The position numbers were made by a program, and so were the translations under genes. Shown in pieces: positions 1 to 5,982 of a stretch of DNA of 8,825 nucleotides. Where the stretch lies: contig MHYD01000021.1 of NCBI GenBank assembly GCA_001824645.1, forward strand, positions 11,012 through 19,836, read 5' to 3'. Within the stretch, counting starts at the first letter, position 1; every line of letters starts with the position of its first letter. Under the pieces are notes generated by a model that saw only the letters and a list, made by a program, of their open reading frames with translations, did not search any database and was not told the DNA's origin. Source of the DNA: Planctomycetes bacterium RBG_13_46_10. Lineage in GTDB: Bacteria; Planctomycetota; Phycisphaerae; Sedimentisphaerales; Anaerobacaceae.

Positions 1-122
1 AGGCCGAGATGACCAAGCTCCACAAGGCCGGCTACAAAAAACAAACAACCTCCCTCGAAGATTCAATCAAAGACTACGTCCAAAACTATCTCCTGAAAGA
101 TGAATATTTAACAGGACTTTAG
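1..122 (+). CDS. hldD: ADP-glyceromanno-heptose 6-epimerase, C-terminal fragment
   Basis: This is the last 39 codons of a gene that begins outside the window, read in the frame starting at base 3 and ending at TAG 120-122. The tail contains KLHKAGYKK, then TSLEDSIKDYVQNYLL. It resembles the C-terminus of HldD/RfaD-type short-chain dehydrogenase-like epimerases, which commonly end with an 'L..AGY..pf.sLE.gv.dYv.nYL' helix. The enzyme interconverts ADP-D,D-heptose and ADP-L,D-heptose for the lipopolysaccharide inner core, in the cytoplasm. The catalytic Tyr-x3-Lys and the NADP-binding Rossmann motif are not in the window, so the call rests on the tail alone. A kdsA gene at the other edge fits a cell that makes lipopolysaccharide. 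It could also be another NAD-dependent sugar epimerase. Confidence 0.6.
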   Translation, partial: AEMTKLHKAGYKKQTTSLEDSIKDYVQNYLLKDEYLTGL

Positions 123-192
123 AGAAAATAAACCAATTGATTGTCCTAATCTATTCTATAAATTTGCACAGATAAGTTTATCTTACCTCCTC

Positions 193-221
193 TTGCCTAT
201 ATTACATCCATCTTATATAAT
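193..221 (+). promoter_or_regulatory. sigma-70-type promoter for tyrS
   Basis: TTGCCT at 193-198 and a perfect TATAAT at 216-221 are separated by exactly 17 bp. Transcription should start near 228, leaving a leader of about 30 nt before the tyrS ATG. The leader is too short for a T-box or other riboswitch, and I see none. This implies that tyrS has its own promoter, separate from the hldD-like gene upstream. Confidence 0.55.
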
Positions 222-259
222 TTGCTTTTTATAAAAATAATTTTTCACAGAGATAAAAT

Positions 260-1471
260 ATGGCTAATAATATTGCAGAGCAAATCAAACTATTACGACG
301 TGGCACGGTGGAAATATATACCGAGGCCGAGTTAGTTGAAAAATTGGCCGAGGCCGCTAAAACCGGAAGACAGCTTCGCATAAAATTAGGCCTTGACCCA
401 ACCAGCCCTGATATTCATCTCGGCCATACGGTGGTTCTGCGAAAAATGCGGCAGTTCCAGGATTTGGGCCATAAAGCTGTTCTTATCATTGGCGATTACA
501 CCGCCCGCATCGGCGACCCAACAGGCCAAAGCACAACAAGGCCGATGCTCGAACCTGCCCAAATCGAAGAAAATGCCAAGACCTACTTCCAGCAGGCAGG
601 CAAAATCCTTGATACATCTGAGAACAAACTCGAGATAAGACATAATAGCGAATGGCTCGCCGACCTGCGATTAGCAGACATTATTAAGCTGGCAGGCAAT
701 ATGACCGTCGCACGTATGCTTGAAAGGGACACTTTTGAAATTCGGTACAAAAAGGGCGAGCCAATCGGCACGCATGAATTTTTATACCCGCTTATGCAGG
801 GCTATGATTCCGTTATGGTAAAAAGCGACGTTGAATTAGGCGGCACGGACCAGACGTTTAATAATCTGGTCGGTAGAGACCTGCAAAGAGTCAACGGGCA
901 AAAGCCGCAGGTTGTAATTACTACTCCTATCCTCGTCGGCCTTGACGGCAAAGAAAAAATGAGTAAATCCAAAGGCAATTACATCGGTGTCACTGATGAG
1001 CCAAACAACATGTTCGGCAAGGTTATGAGCATCTCCGATGAAATGATGGAGAATTACTTTACGCTCTTAACTGACGTTCCGAGTGAAAAAATAGCCGAGC
1101 TTGTAAATTCTAATAAAACGCATCCGAAAGAAGCTAAAGTTCTTCTTGGCAAAACGATTGTATCTCAATTTTACGGACAGCAATCCGCGCAAGCCGCCGC
1201 CGTCGAGTTTGACAAGGTTTTTGCCCAGGGACAACTTCCCGAAGAGATACCGGAGGTTGAAATATCCGCTGAGCCGATTGCCGCCAGCAAGCTGCTTGTC
1301 CACTGCAAGCTTGTCTCAAGCGGCAGCGATGCCAAGCGAATGATAAAGCAATCAGCAGCAAGCATTGACAACGAAAAACTAAATGACCCCAATGCGGTAA
1401 TAATCCCTAAAAATGGAATGATAGTCCGAGTTGGAAAAAGAAATTTTGCAAGGCTTAAAGTCAATCCATAG
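260..1471 (+). CDS. tyrS: Tyrosyl-tRNA synthetase
   Basis: Cytoplasmic class I aminoacyl-tRNA synthetase that charges tRNA-Tyr with tyrosine using ATP. The 403-aa length is normal for the bacterial enzyme. The Rossmann catalytic domain shows the HIGH signature as HLGH at residues 53-56, preceded by KLGLDPTSPDI. YPLMQGYDSV lies at 176-185, GGTDQ at 194-198 and the KMSKS loop at 233-237 (KMSKSKGN). The C-terminal part from about 339 has the S4 RNA-binding pattern (AASKLLV, then GSDAKRMIKQ). The intact KMSKS, rather than the KFGKT of E. coli-like TyrS, points to the TyrZ-like bacterial subfamily. The ATG at 260 follows only a weak Shine-Dalgarno (CAGAGA), but no better start fits. It is monocistronic by layout, because the next gene converges on it. 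No truncation or frameshift is seen. Confidence 0.97.
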   Translation: MANNIAEQIKLLRRGTVEIYTEAELVEKLAEAAKTGRQLRIKLGLDPTSPDIHLGHTVVLRKMRQFQDLGHKAVLIIGDYTARIGDPTGQSTTRPMLEPAQIEENAKTYFQQAGKILDTSENKLEIRHNSEWLADLRLADIIKLAGNMTVARMLERDTFEIRYKKGEPIGTHEFLYPLMQGYDSVMVKSDVELGGTDQTFNNLVGRDLQRVNGQKPQVVITTPILVGLDGKEKMSKSKGNYIGVTDEPNNMFGKVMSISDEMMENYFTLLTDVPSEKIAELVNSNKTHPKEAKVLLGKTIVSQFYGQQSAQAAAVEFDKVFAQGQLPEEIPEVEISAEPIAASKLLVHCKLVSSGSDAKRMIKQSAASIDNEKLNDPNAVIIPKNGMIVRVGKRNFARLKVNP

Positions 1472-1580
1472 AATTCTATATCTACTTACGCAGCCCTTCT
1501 GACTCTCAATATTTAATTAGCCAGGCATTCACAACACGCTTCATTTGTGTCACTACACTTTATAAACTAACACCAGAATC

Positions 1581-2009
1581 TTAACCTTCGCTCGAATATG
1601 AGGTTTTTTTATCAACAGGTTTTGTTTGCGGCTCACTCTTAATTTCAGTCTTGGTATCCGTCTTAATATCGATGTCTGTCTGCTTAATGCCAAGTGCCTT
1701 TTCAATTCCGGATATTCTCACAGAAAGTTTTGTAAGCTTATCATCAATCGAATCTAATCTCATTACAACACTCTGGATGTCCGTACCAATCCTGAATAAG
1801 TTTTTCTCGGTTAAGTCCAAATACCGATCCATGAGACGTTCATAAGCATCTATAGCACGCGCGGCATCGGTCCTGGTTTCAGGTATAGTAATATGGGGCT
1901 GAACCTCGTAAGTTTTTTGGCTGCCGTGAATTGATGTAGAAATCCAAACCGCCATGATACTACATACGATAAAAGCTGCTGCTACCAATATATTTCTCTT
2001 TGTTTTCAT
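1581..2009 (-). CDS. Small membrane-anchored coiled-coil protein, unknown function
   Basis: I do not recognise a family for this 142-aa protein. It starts with a basic MKTKR followed by one hydrophobic stretch at residues 7-27, so it is a signal anchor or an uncleaved signal peptide with the rest outside the cytoplasm. Residues about 50-108 are charged with hydrophobics at heptad-like spacing (YERLMDRYLDLTEKNL, then VVMRLDSIDDKLTKLSVRI), which suggests a coiled coil. The tail from 110 is a polar KTD/KTE-rich linker with TKP. The ATG is well supported by AAAGG seven bases upstream. It lies 184 bp downstream of the 357-aa gene on the same strand and shares its plan of one membrane helix plus an external coiled coil. 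The two may therefore interact, which is inference only. It converges with tyrS and I see no clear terminator between them. Confidence 0.75.
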   Translation of the reverse strand: MKTKRNILVAAAFIVCSIMAVWISTSIHGSQKTYEVQPHITIPETRTDAARAIDAYERLMDRYLDLTEKNLFRIGTDIQSVVMRLDSIDDKLTKLSVRISGIEKALGIKQTDIDIKTDTKTEIKSEPQTKPVDKKTSYSSEG

Positions 2010-2193
2010 TTATCTGCCTTTCTTTTTCATAGTTCAAGATTTTATATTAATCCATTTATCGGCATAAGACAGGCTGAATATCAAAGATTTGAAAAACTGC
2101 TAATGATACTTTTCTAACCACAGTCGAGATTCGCAGCCACATAGTCACTGAGAATCTTGGTGATGTGAAAAACTAAGCCGGTATGTCCCGTTT

Positions 2194-3267
2194 TTATTTA
2201 CCCGGGGCATTAATATCAGAAGATGTTTCAGGGTTTTTGATAACCTTGCTTAACCGAGTTGTAATCTGCTGAAGCTGCTCTCTGAACTGCCCTAATGCGG
2301 CGTTATTATATTGCTGGATGGTATCGAGGCTGCGCTTAATCTGAGTAAGGTCATTTCGCACACTTTCTGATTCTGTTTTGGAATTACTCAGCTCCTGTTT
2401 TACCAATTCAATCTCTGCTGTAAATTCAACGAGCTTGCCCTGAAGCGTTGAGAGCTGCTGATTGGTCTGAATAAAATCATCATACACATTCTGAATACTT
2501 GCAGTTGCCTGGTCAAGTCTGCCGCTATGGACCCTTTGATTCATGAAGAGCCATAGACAGCCGAGAAAAGCCGCAAAGAAACACATCATAAATAAAACTG
2601 TGGCAATTTGCCATTTACGTCGAACTCCGTCCTGTTCTATATCGCTATCGGTTTGACGCCGATCGGCATAAGAAACTGCGGTCGAATTAGAGACGGATTT
2701 GCTGGAACAAAATTCACTTTTATTTTTACCTATGAGCTTGCTTGAAACTTCCGAAGCCTTGTTAAATAAATCTTTAGTTCGTATGGAACCTTTTTCAGTC
2801 TTTGTGTTTTCGACATTCGGCTTCATCGTTTTGCCGGTAATTTTATTAATACCATGAATCACTTTCTGGGCCTGCGCCGGCTCGACTGTGCCCGCTCGAG
2901 GTTTCAAAGGCTTACTTGTTGATGTCTGCAAAGCCGGCGGTACCAATTCAGAAATCATCTGGGCATGACTGGTTTTATTAACCTGCTGGTTGTGTTTTTC
3001 GATAGCTGGGTCGTCCATTTTGCAGCTCTCCTGCAAAGAACGCAGCTCTCCGGATTCAAGAAGATATGGACTCAAAGGCACATCGACAACATAGGTTTTG
3101 CCCTTGTATTTTCTTATCTGGATGATGCCTAACCGTCCGTACTCCTCGACTACTCTCCTGGTGACTCCCTCGCGAACTGCATATTTTTCAATCGGTAAAA
3201 GCGGCCTGTTTAGCTGCAAAATCGGCTTTATATCTTCCAGAACAGTTTCATTTTGGTCTGATAACAT
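2194..3267 (-). CDS. Membrane-tethered HTH protein with external coiled coil
   Basis: A 357-aa protein with three parts. Residues about 21-65 (LLPIEKYAVREGVTRRVVEEY, then GIIQIRKYKGKTYVVD) look like the winged helix-turn-helix of MerR/excisionase proteins: two helices, then a short beta wing. Residues 80-215 are a polar, poorly ordered linker rich in Lys, Thr and Ser. RRKWQ precedes one strong hydrophobic helix at about 220-243. After it, residues 250-345 form a likely coiled coil (QTNQQLSTLQGKL, then QIKRSLDTIQQYN). The basic residues before the helix put the HTH in the cytoplasm and the coiled coil outside, the topology of ToxR/CadC-like tethered regulators, although the fold differs. I chose the ATG at 3267 because AGGG lies eight bases upstream; an in-frame ATG at 3303 has no ribosome site and adds 12 residues. 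It is divergent from the sulfatase-fold gene. The DNA-binding role is inferred. Confidence 0.75.
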   Translation of the reverse strand: MLSDQNETVLEDIKPILQLNRPLLPIEKYAVREGVTRRVVEEYGRLGIIQIRKYKGKTYVVDVPLSPYLLESGELRSLQESCKMDDPAIEKHNQQVNKTSHAQMISELVPPALQTSTSKPLKPRAGTVEPAQAQKVIHGINKITGKTMKPNVENTKTEKGSIRTKDLFNKASEVSSKLIGKNKSEFCSSKSVSNSTAVSYADRRQTDSDIEQDGVRRKWQIATVLFMMCFFAAFLGCLWLFMNQRVHSGRLDQATASIQNVYDDFIQTNQQLSTLQGKLVEFTAEIELVKQELSNSKTESESVRNDLTQIKRSLDTIQQYNNAALGQFREQLQQITTRLSKVIKNPETSSDINAPGK

Positions 3268-3366
3268 CTTTTTTTCCCTGCAATATATTTTGTTGATAAC
3301 CATAGGTATTTTCGGCTACTTAGATGAACTTTCTTGAATAATACACCATTAAATTGCCGATTTTAG

Positions 3367-3385
3367 ATTGACGAATTGCGTCAAT
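3367..3385. promoter_or_regulatory. Dyad in the divergent spacer, candidate operator
   Basis: ATTGACG at 3367-3373 and CGTCAAT at 3379-3385 are perfect 7-bp inverted arms around a 5-bp spacer. They lie between the divergent HTH gene and the sulfatase-fold gene. A third copy of the half-site, GTCAAT, is at 3443-3448 and overlaps the -35 box of the plus-strand promoter. This arrangement would suit control by a dimeric DNA-binding protein, possibly the adjacent HTH protein. No direct evidence links them. Confidence 0.35.
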
Positions 3386-3440
3386 TTTCCACAGAACTGC
3401 GAGGGATGAACTTGAAAATCGCGAATCAATATTAACAACC

Positions 3441-3469
3441 TTGTCAATCGCCGAATTTTGTAGTATCCT
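3441..3469 (+). promoter_or_regulatory. Promoter of the sulfatase-fold gene, probably leaderless
   Basis: TTGTCA at 3441-3446 and TATCCT at 3464-3469 are spaced by 17 bp. The -10 box ends only six bases before the ATG at 3476, so transcription should start on or beside the A of the start codon. No Shine-Dalgarno sequence is present upstream of that ATG. Together these point to a leaderless mRNA. Confidence 0.45.
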
Positions 3470-3475
3470 GACTTT

Positions 3476-5461
3476 ATGAATGCAAAGTATTCAAAAAAAT
3501 TTTACAACGTACAAAAATATTTTCCGATTCGTCGGTTTTATAACCTTGTCGCTCCGCGCGCTTACAGCATCATCGTATTCTGTGCCCTGTTTTGTACCCT
3601 GGCTGTAAAATTATTTCATTCCCGGCGTTATGGTTTACAAAGCGAATACTTTAGCTGGATACTTAACGATATCTCAGTGCTGCTTGGAATCGAGGTCATC
3701 CTGGCTTCGGTCTGTTTTCTTTGGCCTCGCAAAAGTATTATTAGATTAGCGACGATTATTGCTGCGGTAGTATGCACCTGGTCGGTTATGAATGCAGCCT
3801 GGCTGATAAGAACAGGCATACAGATTCTGCCGGCTGAATTATTGCCGCTTATACGTGACCCGGTAAATATATTGTGGATTGTAGGCATAAATTTTATAAA
3901 AATGCCAAAAGCAGCAATTATTTTGCTTGGGCCCAGCGCTATCCTTCTGGCCTTTTTCTTTTCGGTTTTAGCAAAGCCAGTAAAACCGAGTTATAGTCGC
4001 AAAGTTTTTCTCGGCAGAATCATTATTTCTACTATTGTTATCCTGACATCTTCATCAGCCCGTGTATTCATAGCCAGACACAGCTCACCACAGGTAATCT
4101 CTATCGGGCTGCACTATAACAGTCAACTAAGAGCAATAGCAAGTTTGGTGTTTCGGAACCCAGGCCATCTTGCCAAAGCAGATTTCGATAAAGCAAGCCG
4201 ACAAATACCCACTTTTGATCAGGTTACGCTTGCATTAAAACCAGAACACATAAATCATAATATTATTATTGTTGTGCTGGAAGGAATTCAGCATGCTTAC
4301 ACTTCACTGGGCAGCAGAAGTAATAACTTGACGCCTTTTCTTGCCGATTTAGCTCGACAAGGTGTTGAATTTACAAATGCTCGTTCCACAGTTTCTCATA
4401 CTACAAAAGCGTTATTTGCACTTCTTACCGGTTTATATCCATCAGCGTCTCAGGATATCGGCGAAACGATTCCGGTCGAAAAATCCTATGCCAGTATTGC
4501 TACTATCCTGCGAAATCAAATGAACTTTCGAACCGCATTTTTTCAATCAGCAAAGGGTAATTTTGAAGGTCGGCCAGGATTGGTCTTTAATTTGGGATTC
4601 GATAAATTCTGGGCCAGAGATGACCTGAATGACCCCAATAGTTTCGTAGGTTATTTAGGCTCCGATGAGTTTTCAATGCTGAAACCGATTACAGAATGGA
4701 TTGAAAATAATGAGAAACCCTTTTTAATAACGATTCTCTGTTCAGTTACACATGACCCATATGAAGTTCCCCAGTGGTTTGCAAAGCCCGCCAAGGAACC
4801 GATTGATGCATATAAACAGGCGATTTACTATACTGACAAGTTTTTGGCAGCACTGGATATAGAGATAACCAAGCTTAATATTACTGATAATACAATTCTG
4901 TGCGTCATCGGAGACCACGGTGAAGCATTCGGCGAACACGGGCTGCTCGGCCACGAACGAATAGCCTTCGATGAGGTTCTAAAAATACCCTGGGTCTTGC
5001 GGGCTCCATATTTGGTCGAACCAGGCATTAAAATTACTGCACCGGTCAGTTCTGTCGATTTAGCTCCTACTTTGCTGAGTTTATTGGGATTAAATATCAA
5101 TACTGCTAATTTTAACGGCATCAATGTACTCGCGGACATACCAGATGATCATAAAGTGTATTTCTCCGGCTGGATGCAGCAGGGACCGGCAGGTTTTATC
5201 AAAGGAAAACAAAAATTCGCATACGCACCTGCAAATAACAGCGTTTATGCCTATGACTTAGCCAATGACCCGCTGGAACTGGTTAGGATAGAGGTAGCTG
5301 AAAAGCAAGCAAACAGCATTGTCGATGATATAATTGCATGGCGAAAAAACAGTATTTTCCAAATAAACCAGAAACGAACAGGGCAAAAAATAATCTTTAA
5401 CAATTGGCTCTGCAACTGGACCGGACGAGTCTGCTCTGCTAAATATCAAAACTCACAATAA
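3476..5461 (+). CDS. Membrane sulfatase-fold (LtaS/MdoB-like) transferase
   Basis: A 661-aa alkaline-phosphatase-superfamily membrane protein. The N-terminal third has about five hydrophobic helices (near residues 28-46, 62-83, 88-110, 145-166 and 178-196), as in LtaS. The catalytic domain, probably periplasmic, starts at about 260 with HNIIIVVLEG. E269 is the likely first metal ligand. The nucleophile position in SHTTKALFALLTG falls on T309 when LLTG is aligned with the sulfatase C-x-P-x-R-x3-LLTG motif, so no formylglycine is expected. This matches the Thr of LtaS and phosphoethanolamine transferases, not true sulfatases. H426 (VTHDP) and D480-H481 (GDHGEAFGEHG) complete the metal and substrate site. 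KIPWVLRAP and VDLAPTLLSLLGL are typical of the superfamily. A role in transferring phosphoglycerol or a similar head group to an envelope polymer is plausible; the substrate cannot be read from the sequence. The last 20 residues carry two cysteines. Confidence 0.85.
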   Translation: MNAKYSKKFYNVQKYFPIRRFYNLVAPRAYSIIVFCALFCTLAVKLFHSRRYGLQSEYFSWILNDISVLLGIEVILASVCFLWPRKSIIRLATIIAAVVCTWSVMNAAWLIRTGIQILPAELLPLIRDPVNILWIVGINFIKMPKAAIILLGPSAILLAFFFSVLAKPVKPSYSRKVFLGRIIISTIVILTSSSARVFIARHSSPQVISIGLHYNSQLRAIASLVFRNPGHLAKADFDKASRQIPTFDQVTLALKPEHINHNIIIVVLEGIQHAYTSLGSRSNNLTPFLADLARQGVEFTNARSTVSHTTKALFALLTGLYPSASQDIGETIPVEKSYASIATILRNQMNFRTAFFQSAKGNFEGRPGLVFNLGFDKFWARDDLNDPNSFVGYLGSDEFSMLKPITEWIENNEKPFLITILCSVTHDPYEVPQWFAKPAKEPIDAYKQAIYYTDKFLAALDIEITKLNITDNTILCVIGDHGEAFGEHGLLGHERIAFDEVLKIPWVLRAPYLVEPGIKITAPVSSVDLAPTLLSLLGLNINTANFNGINVLADIPDDHKVYFSGWMQQGPAGFIKGKQKFAYAPANNSVYAYDLANDPLELVRIEVAEKQANSIVDDIIAWRKNSIFQINQKRTGQKIIFNNWLCNWTGRVCSAKYQNSQ

Positions 5462-5651
5462 ATTTGCTCACCTTAAAATCATATACGTGAAAACTACAAT
5501 GTTGCTTTTTATAAACATCCGGCAAATCTTTTAATAATGAAATAATTTATTGCTTTTCTCTCAGTAATCATTAACTAACCAGGGATAACTGATGTTGATG
5601 AAATGCAACACGCCGTTAAAAAGCGAAATCTGCCTGTTACAAAACGGAAAA

Positions 5652-5667
5652 TACGTTCATTAACGTA
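5652..5667. promoter_or_regulatory. Candidate enhancer site upstream of the sigma-54 promoter
   Basis: TACGTT and AACGTA form perfect 6-bp inverted arms around CATT. The dyad centre is about 97 bp upstream of the predicted start at 5757, inside the usual 80-150 bp range for binding sites of sigma-54 activators. A weaker dyad, TGTTG-N8-CAACA at 5593-5610, lies about 155 bp upstream. The activator is unknown and none is encoded in the window. Confidence 0.4.
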
Positions 5668-5729
5668 AACGACTTTAATGTAAATTGTTAGTGAAATTAA
5701 GAAGCATTGCTCATTTATAACCTTTTTTG

Positions 5730-5747
5730 TTGGCACCTTTTTTGCAT
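5730..5747 (+). promoter_or_regulatory. Sigma-54 (-24/-12) promoter
   Basis: TGGCAC at 5731-5736, five bases, then TTGCA at 5742-5746 match the RpoN consensus TGGCAC-N5-TTGCW at every fixed base. GG and GC are exactly 10 bp apart, which the holoenzyme requires. The -12 C at 5745 puts transcription start near 5757. A TATAAT at 5747-5752 overlaps the downstream edge and could act as a sigma-70 -10 box with nearly the same start, but its 17-bp-spaced -35 (TTTTTG) is poor. Confidence 0.6.
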
Positions 5748-5756
5748 ATAATTTTC

Positions 5757-5948
5757 AATTACCCTTATGGTAACGATATTGGGCGGAACATCCAAACAAC
5801 TACCGGTAAGGAGGGGATGAATCCGCCCGATTTCGGATAGCTCCAAAACCAGTTTTATCAATTTAACTATAAGGTAAAACCGGTTTTGTTTAACATAATA
5901 ATTTCTACATAATAAAAAAAGCCGCATATAAAAGCGGCTCTTTTTATT
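5757..5948 (+). ncRNA. Putative sigma-54-dependent small RNA, about 190 nt
   Basis: No credible reading frame follows the sigma-54 promoter before a plus-strand terminator, and the interval is dense in inverted repeats. TTACC/GGTAA (5759-5763 with 5769-5773) sits at the 5' end. GGGCGGA-a-CATCC pairs with GGATG-aa-TCCGCCC (5781-5793 with 5815-5828), giving 12 base pairs with a small internal loop. Its apical loop holds AAGGAGG at 5808-5814. CAAAACCAGTTTTA at 5844-5857 pairs with TAAAACCGGTTTTG at 5875-5888 with a single A-C mismatch. The terminator hairpin at 5920-5939 is followed by CTTTTTATTATT. An alternative ATCCG/CGGAT hairpin (5821-5825 with 5834-5838) would compete with the second stem. 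I do not recognise a known RNA family. A trans-acting or protein-titrating RNA is possible; function and exact ends are inferred. The only frames inside are 17 and 7 codons long, without usable ribosome sites. Confidence 0.5.
5913..5948. terminator. Bidirectional intrinsic terminator
   Basis: AGCCGC at 5920-5925 and GCGGCT at 5934-5939 form a 6-bp GC-rich stem with an 8-base loop. On the minus strand it is followed by seven T (A-run 5913-5919), 43 bases past the xerC stop, making it a good terminator for that gene. On the plus strand it is followed by CTTTTTATTATT and would end the small RNA that starts near 5757. Confidence 0.75.
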
Positions 5949-5982
5949 ATTCCCGTACAACCAGCAATTTATCAATCGGCTG

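Noticed and set aside
123..192. AGGAC/GTCCT pairing after the hldD-like stop
   Set aside because: A five-base-pair stem with a 25-base loop and no T-run; more likely chance.
1067..1464. Several 65-97 codon frames overlapping tyrS on both strands
   Set aside because: They are shadows of the tyrS reading frame, with no domain character of their own.
1472..1580. Possible bidirectional terminator between the convergent tyrS and the 142-aa gene
   Set aside because: Only a 4-5 bp ACAC/GTGT pairing is visible, without a T-run on either strand.
2127..2167. Inverted repeats downstream of the 357-aa gene (AGATTC/GAATCT and CACA-TCAC/GTGA-TGTG)
   Set aside because: The arms are short, interrupted and mutually exclusive, and no T-run follows on the minus strand, so a terminator or operator call is not supported.
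5767..5840. Two tiny frames (17 and 7 codons) inside the putative small RNA, overlapping at ATGA and with AAGGAGG upstream of the second
   Set aside because: The first starts about 10 nt from the predicted transcript start, without a ribosome site. In the second, AAGGAGG is only two bases from the ATG, too close for normal initiation. The stems also run through both.
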